From Ignavibacteriales bacterium (GTDB lineage: Bacteria; Bacteroidota; Ignavibacteria; Ignavibacteriales; Ignavibacteriaceae), in the NCBI GenBank assembly GCA_016709765.1, contig JADJMD010000013.1, forward strand, positions 744,001 to 808,000: a stretch of DNA of 64,000 bases, read 5' to 3'. The notes beneath the pieces were generated by a model. It saw only the letters and a list, made by a program, of their open reading frames with translations, searched no databases and was not told the origin of the DNA. Shown here in pieces: positions 36,604-45,367 of this stretch (the stretch's first letter is position 1; the number at the start of each line of letters is the position of its first letter). The position numbers and the translations under genes were made by a program.

Positions 36604-37206
36604 ATGAGCGCTAAAGAAGACGAAATATTTGATGAATTTCTAAAACCGGATAATATGCTAAGGCTGTATGCTACAGGGGCATTTCCTATGGCAGATCAAG
36701 AATCCGGAGCTATTGAATGGTTCCTTCCAGATACTAGATGTGTGATTCCCATTAACAATTTTAATATCCCAAGATCCACAAAAAAAGAAATTGATAAATT
36801 AAATTTTGTAGTCAAGCACGATACCGAAATAATTTCTGTTATCAGAGGCTGCGCAGACCGCGATCATACATGGATTTCTGAAAGACTAATCGAAGCATAC
36901 AAAAGATTAATTAAACGCGGTCATCTTCATTCGGTTGAAACGTGGAAGAATGGAGCGCTTGTTGGCGGATTATATGGTGTTACTTTTCGAGGTGCTTTTT
37001 TTGGCGAGTCAATGTTTTCAAAAGTTTCACAAGCTTCCAAAGCGGCATTAATTAATCTGCTTTATCATCTTAAAGAAAAGAACTTTGCACTGCTTGATGT
37101 TCAATATATGACTGAGCATCTTAAAATGTTTGGGGCAATTGAAATTAGTTTAGATGAGTATAAGGATAATTTGGTAGACGCTTACCAGCGTATCTGTGAG
37201 TTTTAA
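36604..37206 (+). CDS. aat: Leucyl/phenylalanyl-tRNA-protein transferase
   Basis: The enzyme adds Leu or Phe to proteins that carry an N-terminal Arg or Lys, marking them for ClpS/ClpAP breakdown. Family motifs are YATGAFPMADQ, IEWFLPDTRCVIP, CADRDHTWIS, AYKRLIKRGHLHSVETW, and GGLYGVTFRGAFFGESMFS. The ATG at 36604 gives 200 residues; a GTG at 36595 would add three. Neither has a clear ribosome site. It is transcribed divergently from arcC, with about 115 bp between starts, and ends four bases before the convergent hybrid kinase gene. Confidence 0.93.
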   Translation: MSAKEDEIFDEFLKPDNMLRLYATGAFPMADQESGAIEWFLPDTRCVIPINNFNIPRSTKKEIDKLNFVVKHDTEIISVIRGCADRDHTWISERLIEAYKRLIKRGHLHSVETWKNGALVGGLYGVTFRGAFFGESMFSKVSQASKAALINLLYHLKEKNFALLDVQYMTEHLKMFGAIEISLDEYKDNLVDAYQRICEF

Positions 37207-37209
37207 TTT

Positions 37210-40200
37210 TTAACTCTTACCAATAGAATTGCCATGTGCAACCCAACTGCGAACTTTGTTTATCAAATCTTTTTTGCCAAATGGTTTGGATAAGTAATCA
37301 TCAAAGCCTGATGATAAAAACTTTTCTTTATCTCCAACCATTGCATGAGCAGTTACGGCTATAATAGGTACATTTTTATATTGAGGAAGTGTTCTAACAT
37401 TTTTTAATAACTCTACACCGCTTATACCTTTGCCAAGGCTTATGTCCATAAGAACAACGGAATAAACCTCTTTATTTATTAAATCCGTTGCTTCTTCACT
37501 GTTAGATGCCGATTCAAGTTCAATTTCGCCACGCAGAAATAGTTCAACAATATTTCTGGTCGCAATGTCATCATCAACAACTAAAACTTTTCTTCTTTTT
37601 CTAAGGGGAGATGGTAGAATATTCTCATTAGTCATAGTATTTATCGGTTTTGATTTAACACCCTCTCCTTCAGCTTGGAATACCACTGTAAACGTAGAGC
37701 CTTTGCCAACTTCACTTTCTAAAGAAATACTACCTCCCATTTTTTCTGCAAACTTTTTAGAGATAGTTAATCCTAAGCCGGCACCTTCAAAATGTCGATT
37801 GTAACCTTCACTAACCTGCCTAAACTCTTCAAAAACATTTTCCTGATCTTCTTTTGCAATTCCAATACCTGTATCAACAACTCTAATCATCGCATAGTCT
37901 ATTCCGTTGCTGTTAATGGTGCTTAACTCAACTGTAATTCCGCCTGTATTTGTGTACTTAATTGCATTGTTTACAAGATTTGTGATAATAGAATGTAAAA
38001 GTCTTTTATCAAGTTTTGATAGAACAACATCCTTTTCAATTTTAGATTTTAAGTAAAGATTTTTCTTCTGTGCAACAGGACCCAGCATAATTACAACTTC
38101 AGTTACTTCTTCTGCAATGTTTATTTCGTTGTAATTTGTTTGAACTTTATCAGCTTCAACTTTAGATAGATCTAAAAGAAGATTTAGAGTTTCCATTAAT
38201 CTTTTTCCGCTTTGCATAATTGTGGTAATCATGTCATTCCACTCTTGATGCTCAACTTCTGATTTTAGTATTTCTGTGTAACCTAAAATCGCAATAAGTG
38301 GAGTTCTAATTTCGTGACTCATATTTGCAAGAAAAATAGATTTTAACTTGCTCATTTCTTCAGCTGTATTTTTTGCGTCGATCAATTCTTTTTTAGTCGT
38401 TTCTCGTTCAATTATACCACCGAGATTTGCTGCAGTAGTTTGTAAAATTGATATCTCACTTTCACTCCAAATTCTTTCCGATTGACAATAGTCAAAGCCA
38501 ATAAATCCCCAGAACTGATTATTAACCATTATTGGTACGAGTAAAATAGATTTTATCCCTTGAATGCTAAGTAAATTTTTTAACTCAGGATTTAAATCCT
38601 TCACCAAATTATTGACAGTCCCGCCGTTATTTAATATTGGATACCAACTTTCAAACATTGGAAAGTATTTTAGGTTTTGCATTTCGGGATTATCAATTTC
38701 GGGACTCACCTTACCGTTTGTCCACTCATATTTTTGACTCAACAATGGTTCGGAAGAATTAGAGTCAAAATGGTTTTCAAAAATATAAACTCTATCGATA
38801 TCAGATGATTGTCCAAGCGATTTTAAGGTGTTAGAAATCGCAAGATCAAAATTTCTTTCTGTTAAAAGTATATTTGCTGCATCTGCAACCCCCTTAAATA
38901 GATTTTTTTGATTGAGCAGTATTTGTTCTAATTTTTTTTGATGAGTAATATCTTTTAGAGTTCCAATCGTAGCTTTTTTACCCTGATAACTAATTACTCG
39001 GGCACTCATATTTACAAAAACCTTGCTGCCGTTTTTATGAAGCATGCGCCATTCGTATGACGATGGTGCCAGCTTACCTTCCTGCCTTAACTTATAATTA
39101 CCTACTACAAGTTCAACATCTTCAGGAGCCACAAATTTAAGAAATGAAACTCCTTCGATCTCGCCATTCTCATATCCTATCATTTTAGAAAAAGCCTTAT
39201 TAACAAATAAAAGTATTCCATCAACAATTAAGAAAACGCCGTCCTGAATACTATCTATAAGAGTTCTATACTTTTCTTCGGATTGAGCAAGTTCTATCTC
39301 CGCTTTTTTTCGAGAGGTTATATCCCTCATCGAGAAAATAAGTCCGTATGGAGATTCGTCAAAAGATCTCAATACCTCACGATGCACCTCAAAAAGAAAT
39401 TCTTCTCCTTTGCTATTCACAAAGTTGTATTCCTGTGGGCCAATCTTTTTTGTAAGTGCATTTTTAAAATTTCTAAAGCCTTTATCTTTATCCTTTTGAG
39501 CTATAAAGCCCATTATATTTTTATTTTTAACTTCTTCAAAATTCTTGTGGCCACTAAATTTAATTCCAATATCATTCAAAAATAGTATCTCACCATTTAT
39601 ATCGGTTATGGTAATAATATCAGGTAAAGTTGCAATCAACTTTTTATAAAGTTCTTCACTTTCTTTTAAAGCAGATTCTGTATTGACTCTGGCTGAAATA
39701 TCGGTGACAAACCCCTCTAAAGTTTCTACTTTCCCTTTTTTAGAAACTTGCGCGGTCCCTTTTTCCCAAGCCCATTTTTCTGCCCCGCTTTTTGTTCTTA
39801 TTCGATAGACAAGTTGATATGGTGCTTTTTTATTAATTGATTCTCTAATTGTTATAAAAACATTTTCTTTGTCTTCTGGATGGATAAGTTCTGCATAAGA
39901 AATTTTAGAATTAAGAGTTAATTCATCAGCCGTGAAGCCAGTAAGGTCTAAACAACCCTGACTAACAAACTCCATCGTCCAGTTTATATCGTATCTGGAA
40001 CGATACGCCATGCCTGGTAAACTAGACATAAGGTTCGATAGTTGTTTCTCACTGTGGTGAAGTTTTGCTTCGGTTTTCTTTCGATCCGAAATATTTCTAA
40101 GGATAGCCTGTACACCAATCAGTTCCTCTTTTTCTAAAATAGGAACAGCCCTAAGTTCATATGTAATATTATCCCCGTCTTTTTTTATTCCATCTATTTC

Positions 40201-41700
40201 AAAAATTGGAACATCTTTTCCAATCATTAATCGCGATAAATAAAACGCTGTTGATACGGAAGATTTTGAGGTCAGCAATCCCGAGTGAAAAATATTTTTT
40301 CCAATTAACTCATTTCTTTTGTAACCGGTTTCTAGTTCAAAAATATTATTGATATCAAGCACTGTTCCTGTTGGATTAATAATTAAAATTAAATCAGCCG
40401 CTTTATCAAATAAAAGCTTATAACGCTCTTCACTGCTTTTTAATAAGTTATTAGTTCTTGTTCTTTCAATGGCAAGTGCAATTTGATCTGAAACATAAAT
40501 TAAAACATTTAAATCGTTCTCATCCAATCTTCTTTTTTCAGAATATGTTTGAACTACAAGCACACCAAAAATATCTTCACCAATTTTTAACGGAACACCA
40601 ATCCAATCAAGTGAATCAGTTCCAACAAGATCAACTTCTCCCTTTTCAACTAAAGTTTTAAATATTGCCTGATCTACATGCAATGGTTTGCCAGTTCTTA
40701 GAACATATTCAGTTAATCCTTTTCCGGGGGGTTCTGTTTCGTATGGTTCGTCATATTCATCTACAAAGTAAGGAAAACTTAAAAGATTTTTTTTCTTATC
40801 ATAAATTGCTATAAAAAAATTTTCTACAGGTAAAATTTCAGATAACGATTTATGAATTGATGAGTAAAGACTATCAAGATCCTGGTTGTCAATTATGGCA
40901 CGCGATATTTGGTAAAGTGTTTTTTCTAATTTTTCGGATTTTTTAAAATCACTAATATCTTCTTTAATAGCTATATAATTAGTTATAATTCCATTATCGT
41001 TTTTAACCGGGGATATTGTTACTAATTCCCAAAACAACTCGCCATTTTTTTTCTTGTTTAATAATTCCCCTTGCCATTCATCCCCCTTTGTGATTGTACT
41101 CCACATATCAGCATAAACTTTTGCATCATTCTTATCCGACTTGAGTATTCGTGTGTTTTTCCCTTTAGCTTCATCGGCGGTGTAACCGGTTATTTTAGTA
41201 AATCTGGGATTAACATATTCAATGTTTCCTTCAGTATCCGTTATTACAACTGTGGAATTACTTTGATCAACGGCAACAGAGATTTTTGTTAAATGTTCTT
41301 CAAGAAGTTTGTGTTCAGAAATATCTTGCCCAATTGCCTGATATTCAAATCCTTCTGAATTCCGATCTGATATTCTGTTAACAGTCCATTCAATCCAGTG
41401 AATTGAGTTATCGCTAAGCTGCAATGAAAACTGTTTTTTGTATTTATTTAAAAATGGATTAGAGAAACCGGTTTTTTCAAACTCATCAGCTGAGATAAAA
41501 AACTTTGTACCGATTAAAACATCTTTTGAAGTGTTAAAAAATTTAGCGTACGAGTCATTTACAAAAATTATTGAGCCATCTTTTCTAAAACGACATAATA
41601 ATACTGGTAAATCATCGGCAATTACAGAATAATTAGAGAGACTCATATTATTATTTTCATTAATATGATTTTCATCCCAAAATGCTTTGTCGTTTCTCAA
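37210..41700 (-). CDS. Multi-PAS/GAF hybrid histidine kinase
   Basis: A soluble 1,496-residue protein with no membrane segment. Approximate domains are: PAS 24-130, PAS 137-252, GAF 260-413, PAS 420-540, PAS 550-675, PAS 683-800, PAS 805-925, GAF 935-1105, HisKA with H1129 (NMSHEIRTPLIAIL), HATPase about 1225-1345 (VNNAIKYTNTGG, VVDTGIGIA, GAGLGLTIS), and a receiver about 1372-1490 with phospho-acceptor D1419 (VVLMDISLG). The H-box has Ile where Asn is usual (RTPLN). The start may be TTG at 41700 or ATG at 41646; neither has a good ribosome site. It probably senses several intracellular signals and passes phosphate to an unlinked Hpt protein. No Hpt gene is adjacent. Confidence 0.93.
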   Translation of the reverse strand: MRNDKAFWDENHINENNNMSLSNYSVIADDLPVLLCRFRKDGSIIFVNDSYAKFFNTSKDVLIGTKFFISADEFEKTGFSNPFLNKYKKQFSLQLSDNSIHWIEWTVNRISDRNSEGFEYQAIGQDISEHKLLEEHLTKISVAVDQSNSTVVITDTEGNIEYVNPRFTKITGYTADEAKGKNTRILKSDKNDAKVYADMWSTITKGDEWQGELLNKKKNGELFWELVTISPVKNDNGIITNYIAIKEDISDFKKSEKLEKTLYQISRAIIDNQDLDSLYSSIHKSLSEILPVENFFIAIYDKKKNLLSFPYFVDEYDEPYETEPPGKGLTEYVLRTGKPLHVDQAIFKTLVEKGEVDLVGTDSLDWIGVPLKIGEDIFGVLVVQTYSEKRRLDENDLNVLIYVSDQIALAIERTRTNNLLKSSEERYKLLFDKAADLILIINPTGTVLDINNIFELETGYKRNELIGKNIFHSGLLTSKSSVSTAFYLSRLMIGKDVPIFEIDGIKKDGDNITYELRAVPILEKEELIGVQAILRNISDRKKTEAKLHHSEKQLSNLMSSLPGMAYRSRYDINWTMEFVSQGCLDLTGFTADELTLNSKISYAELIHPEDKENVFITIRESINKKAPYQLVYRIRTKSGAEKWAWEKGTAQVSKKGKVETLEGFVTDISARVNTESALKESEELYKKLIATLPDIITITDINGEILFLNDIGIKFSGHKNFEEVKNKNIMGFIAQKDKDKGFRNFKNALTKKIGPQEYNFVNSKGEEFLFEVHREVLRSFDESPYGLIFSMRDITSRKKAEIELAQSEEKYRTLIDSIQDGVFLIVDGILLFVNKAFSKMIGYENGEIEGVSFLKFVAPEDVELVVGNYKLRQEGKLAPSSYEWRMLHKNGSKVFVNMSARVISYQGKKATIGTLKDITHQKKLEQILLNQKNLFKGVADAANILLTERNFDLAISNTLKSLGQSSDIDRVYIFENHFDSNSSEPLLSQKYEWTNGKVSPEIDNPEMQNLKYFPMFESWYPILNNGGTVNNLVKDLNPELKNLLSIQGIKSILLVPIMVNNQFWGFIGFDYCQSERIWSESEISILQTTAANLGGIIERETTKKELIDAKNTAEEMSKLKSIFLANMSHEIRTPLIAILGYTEILKSEVEHQEWNDMITTIMQSGKRLMETLNLLLDLSKVEADKVQTNYNEINIAEEVTEVVIMLGPVAQKKNLYLKSKIEKDVVLSKLDKRLLHSIITNLVNNAIKYTNTGGITVELSTINSNGIDYAMIRVVDTGIGIAKEDQENVFEEFRQVSEGYNRHFEGAGLGLTISKKFAEKMGGSISLESEVGKGSTFTVVFQAEGEGVKSKPINTMTNENILPSPLRKRRKVLVVDDDIATRNIVELFLRGEIELESASNSEEATDLINKEVYSVVLMDISLGKGISGVELLKNVRTLPQYKNVPIIAVTAHAMVGDKEKFLSSGFDDYLSKPFGKKDLINKVRSWVAHGNSIGKS

Positions 41701-41912
41701 ATTTTTTATCTTAGTTTTTTGTATTGTTTTAGAAAAAATCTTTATCGGATTTGTTCAATATTCATTCCATGGGTTGCAACTAAAAGCTCTAAAAACACTT
41801 TATTTATAATCTAATTATCGAACTTTTTTGATGAAATGTTAATGTTAATTGCAAAATTGAAGTAATAATAACCGAAGCTGTAGAAATGTTAATAGTTTAA
41901 TGCAATTAATAG

Positions 41913-41946
41913 TTTACAGCTTGGCAATAATTCACCAAGCTGTAAA
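41913..41946 (-). terminator. Hairpin after the M24 peptidase gene
   Basis: TTTACAGCTTGG pairs perfectly with CCAAGCTGTAAA around a ten-base loop, just after the stop codon of the M24 gene (41966). The tail is AT-rich but lacks a long T run, so termination is probable, not certain. Confidence 0.55.
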
Positions 41947-41965
41947 TAAAATGAGCAGATTTTGA

Positions 41966-43153
41966 TCAAACTAAAATTAGTTCTTTCTGAGGTTTTGAGA
42001 TGAATTTACAACCACTTGCTGTTAAATAAACTTCTTCTTCAAGTGTAGACACTCCGTAACCTTCAACAGGCAACCTTGGTTCGATTGTAAAAACCTGTCG
42101 TTCTTCTAGTTTCAAAAATGGAGCATTGCCGTATTTTTCCCATCGAGGGAAAAGTCCTGCACCGCCATCATGCACTTCTTTTCCAACTTGATGGCCTAGT
42201 CCGTGCGGATATTCCGGATAGCCATTTTTTGTAATATAATTTCTTGCAATGTCATCCATTTCAACACCGGTAACGCCAGGCTTTAAAGCATCAGCAACCA
42301 TTTGAATTGAATCACGAATAATTTCAAATCCTTTTTGTACTGCATCTGGAGCTTTTGTTTCTCCGTCCTTTAAAACATACCATGTCCTCTGCAGATCTGA
42401 ACAGTAGCCTTTGTAGTAAATACCAAAATCCATATTAATTAAATGACCTTTTTCTATCTTACGATCAGTTGGACCTGAGTGCGGATTAGATGGATTCGGA
42501 CCTGTAAAAACAGCTGGGCAAGTTTCTTCATCCCAGGCTAAACCGAAACCCTTTTCTTTTGTGATCTTTAAAACATAATCTGCAATATCTTTTTCACTTA
42601 ACCCAGGTTTGATGTAAGCAGTAACCTTAGCAAAAATCTTTAAAGTTTCATTAACAGCTTCCTGCATAATTGCAAGCTCTTTATCGGATTTTCTTCCGCG
42701 TAATGGTGAGATGATTTCTTCAGCGCTTACAATTTTATTTTCGTATCCCGTTCCTTTTAGATAATCCATCAGCAGCAAATACATTCCATGTGTTAATCCA
42801 TCCGAAAGAACAGAGTTTACAGAAAAGTTAATTGCAATTGTTTGCGGATTTTTTTTCTTAACATATTCTACAAACGGTTCTTTAAATGATTTTAAATAAC
42901 CAACAATGTTTTTATAAACACCGGATTTAACAAAATTCTCAAGTTCCATATCACCAACAATTGCAGTTGTATCGCCATCTTTATTGATGATAAACGCAGA
43001 TTTCCAGGTTGAATGATCTCCAACTGTCATATCCATAATTGGATCTTTTAAAACCTTAGTTTCCTGAACGAATGTAACCCACATATCAATATTTTTTTCA
43101 TTTAAAATATCAACGGCCTGCGCAACTTTTTCCTTAATTATTTCTAAAGACAT
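41966..43153 (-). CDS. M24-family Xaa-Pro-type peptidase
   Basis: This 395-residue protein has a creatinase-like N-terminal domain and a C-terminal pita-bread fold. Metal ligands are visible in order: Asp in INMDFGIYYKGYCSDL (both Asp), His in HGLGHQVGKEVHDGG, Glu in FTIEPRLP and Glu in LEEEVYLT. It is probably cytosolic and removes N-terminal residues in front of proline, or acts on short peptides. No signal peptide. It stands alone, with a hairpin after it. Confidence 0.9.
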   Translation of the reverse strand: MSLEIIKEKVAQAVDILNEKNIDMWVTFVQETKVLKDPIMDMTVGDHSTWKSAFIINKDGDTTAIVGDMELENFVKSGVYKNIVGYLKSFKEPFVEYVKKKNPQTIAINFSVNSVLSDGLTHGMYLLLMDYLKGTGYENKIVSAEEIISPLRGRKSDKELAIMQEAVNETLKIFAKVTAYIKPGLSEKDIADYVLKITKEKGFGLAWDEETCPAVFTGPNPSNPHSGPTDRKIEKGHLINMDFGIYYKGYCSDLQRTWYVLKDGETKAPDAVQKGFEIIRDSIQMVADALKPGVTGVEMDDIARNYITKNGYPEYPHGLGHQVGKEVHDGGAGLFPRWEKYGNAPFLKLEERQVFTIEPRLPVEGYGVSTLEEEVYLTASGCKFISKPQKELILV

Positions 43154-43476
43154 AAATACCTCTCTTAAAAGTTTAGTTGAACTATCAATTTATATTTATT
43201 GATTGAAATATTTGTTAAAAGACGATATTAAAATATCGATTAATCCACTCTTAATCCGCCTTAATTATTTAGGGAATTACTTTTTTTCTTTCTAATTTTG
43301 ATGTACAAAAAATATTGATTTTATCACTAAATGCTAAACGCAACAATAAAAATTCTTAGGGGAAAAAGTGCTTTACACTCCGAAAATTCTCTGTCTACTT
43401 ATACAATTAATAAAAAATTATTTATCACAAACTTAGTTCATCGTTGATGAACAACAAACAAAAATAGAGGTCTTTT
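43154..43476. other. Divergent region between the M24 gene and gdhA
   Basis: This region should contain the gdhA promoter and the M24 promoter. It holds one perfect palindrome (43223-43238) and is otherwise AT-rich; GAGGTC before the gdhA ATG resembles a ribosome site. Confidence 0.55.
43223..43238. promoter_or_regulatory. Perfect palindrome CGATATTAAAATATCG upstream of the M24 gene and gdhA
   Basis: Seven-base arms (CGATATT and AATATCG) flank AA. It lies about 70 bp from the M24 start and 240 bp from the gdhA start. It could be a dimeric repressor site, but only one copy was seen, so the call is weak. Confidence 0.3.
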
Positions 43477-44817
43477 ATGTCTGATTACACAAATAAATTA
43501 ATTGCTGATGTTAAAGCAAAAAATCCTGCAGAACCGGAATTCCACCAAGCGGTTGAAGAAGTAATGGGTTCACTTGAATTAGTATTACAACGTCATCCTG
43601 AGTACCGCTCAATGAAAATTCTAGAGAGAATGGTAGAACCAGAAAGAACAATTACATTCCGCGTTCCTTGGATTGATGATCAAGGTGAAATTCACATTAA
43701 CCGTGGATATAGAATTGAAATGAATTCTGCCATCGGTCCTTACAAAGGTGGATTAAGATTTCACCCCTCCGTAACACTTGGTATTCTAAAGTTCTTAGCA
43801 TTTGAGCAAGTATTTAAAAATTCTTTAACCACATTGCCTATGGGCGGTGGTAAAGGCGGATCCGATTTTGATCCAAAAGGAAAATCTGATAACGAAGTTA
43901 TGCGTTTTTGCCAGAGCTTTATGACGGAGCTTTCAAGACATATCGGTCCTAATACTGATGTCCCTGCTGGTGATATTGGTGTAGGTGGAAGAGAAATTGG
44001 TTTCTTGTTTGGACAATATAAAAGATTACGTAATGAATTTACTGGTGTTTTAACTGGTAAAGGTATTAATTGGGGCGGATCATTAATCCGACCGGAAGCT
44101 ACGGGCTTTGGCGTAGTTTATTTTGCAAAAGAAATGTTAAAAACAAAAAACACTTCGTTTGATGGTAAAATAGTTGCAGTTTCCGGGTTTGGAAACGTTG
44201 CATGGGGCGCAGTTCAAAAAGCAACAGAGCTTGGTGGAAAAGTTGTTACACTTTCCGGTCCTGATGGATATGTATATGACCCGGACGGAATTAAAGGTGA
44301 AAAAATCGATTATATGTTAAAACTTAGAGCTAGTAATAAAGACGCAGTTGAAGATTATGCAAAAGAATTTAAAGTTAAGTTTGTTGCAGGTAAGCGTCCT
44401 TGGGAAGTTAAATGCGATGTTGCTCTTCCCTGCGCTACACAAAATGAGTTAGATGAAAATAATGCTAAAGAACTGGTAAAGAATGGTTGTATGTGTGTTT
44501 GTGAAGGTGCAAATATGCCAACAACTATCGAAGGATTTAAAGTATTTACTGATGCTAAAATTCTTTATGCCCCTGGAAAGGCTTCTAACGCGGGCGGTGT
44601 CGCAACTTCCGGATTAGAAATGTCACAAAATTCAATGCGCTTACCATGGAATCGTGAAGAAGTTGATAAACGTTTACACGAAATTATGATTAGAATCCAC
44701 GAAACCTGTGTTACCACTGCAGAAAAATATGGAACGCCGGGCAATTATGTTAACGGTGCAAACATTGCCGGCTTCTTAAAAGTTGCAGATGCTATGCTGG
44801 ATCAGGGACTTGTTTAA
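43477..44817 (+). CDS. gdhA: Glutamate dehydrogenase, hexameric class I
   Basis: A 446-residue enzyme, close to E. coli GdhA (447). Motifs are PYKGGLRFHPSVTLGILKFL, the catalytic Lys in LPMGGGKGGSDFDPKGKSD, PAGDIGVGGREIGFLFG, a Rossmann dinucleotide loop in VSGFGNVAWGA, and CEGANMPTT near the end. Such enzymes usually use NADPH to make glutamate from 2-oxoglutarate and ammonia. The coenzyme choice is by family and was not verified residue by residue. It has its own terminator. Confidence 0.95.
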   Translation: MSDYTNKLIADVKAKNPAEPEFHQAVEEVMGSLELVLQRHPEYRSMKILERMVEPERTITFRVPWIDDQGEIHINRGYRIEMNSAIGPYKGGLRFHPSVTLGILKFLAFEQVFKNSLTTLPMGGGKGGSDFDPKGKSDNEVMRFCQSFMTELSRHIGPNTDVPAGDIGVGGREIGFLFGQYKRLRNEFTGVLTGKGINWGGSLIRPEATGFGVVYFAKEMLKTKNTSFDGKIVAVSGFGNVAWGAVQKATELGGKVVTLSGPDGYVYDPDGIKGEKIDYMLKLRASNKDAVEDYAKEFKVKFVAGKRPWEVKCDVALPCATQNELDENNAKELVKNGCMCVCEGANMPTTIEGFKVFTDAKILYAPGKASNAGGVATSGLEMSQNSMRLPWNREEVDKRLHEIMIRIHETCVTTAEKYGTPGNYVNGANIAGFLKVADAMLDQGLV

Positions 44818-45048
44818 TTAATGTTCAATCTTAAATGATAAATGCTCAATGATTAAAATGCATTTTGATTTTAATTGAACATTTAGAATTGAACAATTAA
44901 CATTTAAAAGGCGGTCTTCGAATCGCCTTTTTTATTACGATTAGACGATTGAAACAAGTTAGATTCCTTCTTTGTAATTAAATTTTTTTTTAATTTCTTT
45001 CTGCGTTTTAAGATTACAATTCGAAAGCTTCTGAGTCCATCTTCCATT
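44818..45048. repeat. AATGTTCAAT-type low-complexity repeat downstream of gdhA
   Basis: Just after gdhA the sequence has repeated units such as ATGTTCAATC, AATGCTCAATG, ATTGAACATTTAGAATTGAAC, partly self-complementary. It overlaps the gdhA terminator. Comparable AATGTACAATG units lie at 48881-48914. Confidence 0.5.
44907..44935 (+). terminator. Intrinsic terminator after gdhA
   Basis: AAAGGCG pairs with CGCCTTT around a ten-base loop, followed by a T run. Confidence 0.85.
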
Positions 45049-45275
45049 TTGGGAAATACGAGTTTTAAGTTTCAGAGCCCTATTTCCAATATTAGAAATA
45101 CAACCCTGAACCTTCAGAGCATATCTTCCGTTTTTGGAAATATGTGTTTTAAGTTTCAGAGTCCTATTTCCGATTTTAGAAATACAACCCTGAACCTTCA
45201 GAGTCTATCTTCCGATTTTGGAAATATGAGTCTTAAGTTTCAGAACTCCATTTCCATTTTTGGAAATCAAAAATA
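45032..45275. repeat. 42-bp tandem array of palindromes (six units)
   Basis: Six units, centred at about 45047, 45089, 45131, 45173, 45215 and 45257, are spaced exactly 42 bp. Each has an inverted repeat of the form TTCC-N5/6-GGAA or ATTTCC-N6-(A/G)GAAAT. Two unit types alternate: one reads CAGAG(C/T)CCTATTTCC, the other CTTCAGAG(C/T)(A/C)TATCTTCC, giving an 84-bp higher-order period. On the plus strand the array is open from a TTG at 45049 for 75 codons, coding six 14-residue units (pattern GN or RN, then two residues, K or N, FQS or LQS, and I or SS). No ribosome site is seen, so coding is doubtful. Confidence 0.8.
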
Positions 45276-45326
45276 GCGCAAAATCAAAGGTTTTATTAAA
45301 AATTGAAGTGTTTTTAACCCCACACT

Positions 45327-45358
45327 AAAAAGGGACAAGGTCTCCCCTTGTCCCCCGA
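45327..45358 (-). terminator. Strong intrinsic terminator after the T9SS gene at 45368
   Basis: On the minus strand GGGACAAGG pairs with CCTTGTCCC, followed by five Ts (TTTTTAGTG). It lies just past the stop codon. Confidence 0.85.
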
Positions 45359-45367
45359 AATAGACAA

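Noticed and set aside
45032..45275. CRISPR array
   Set aside because: Units are contiguous 42-bp repeats with no unique spacers between them, and no cas gene is in the window.
45049..45276. The 75-codon frame over the tandem repeat as a real gene
   Set aside because: It starts at TTG with no ribosome site, lies downstream of a strong terminator, and the units are explained equally well as a DNA repeat. Kept as a repeat, with the peptide described.
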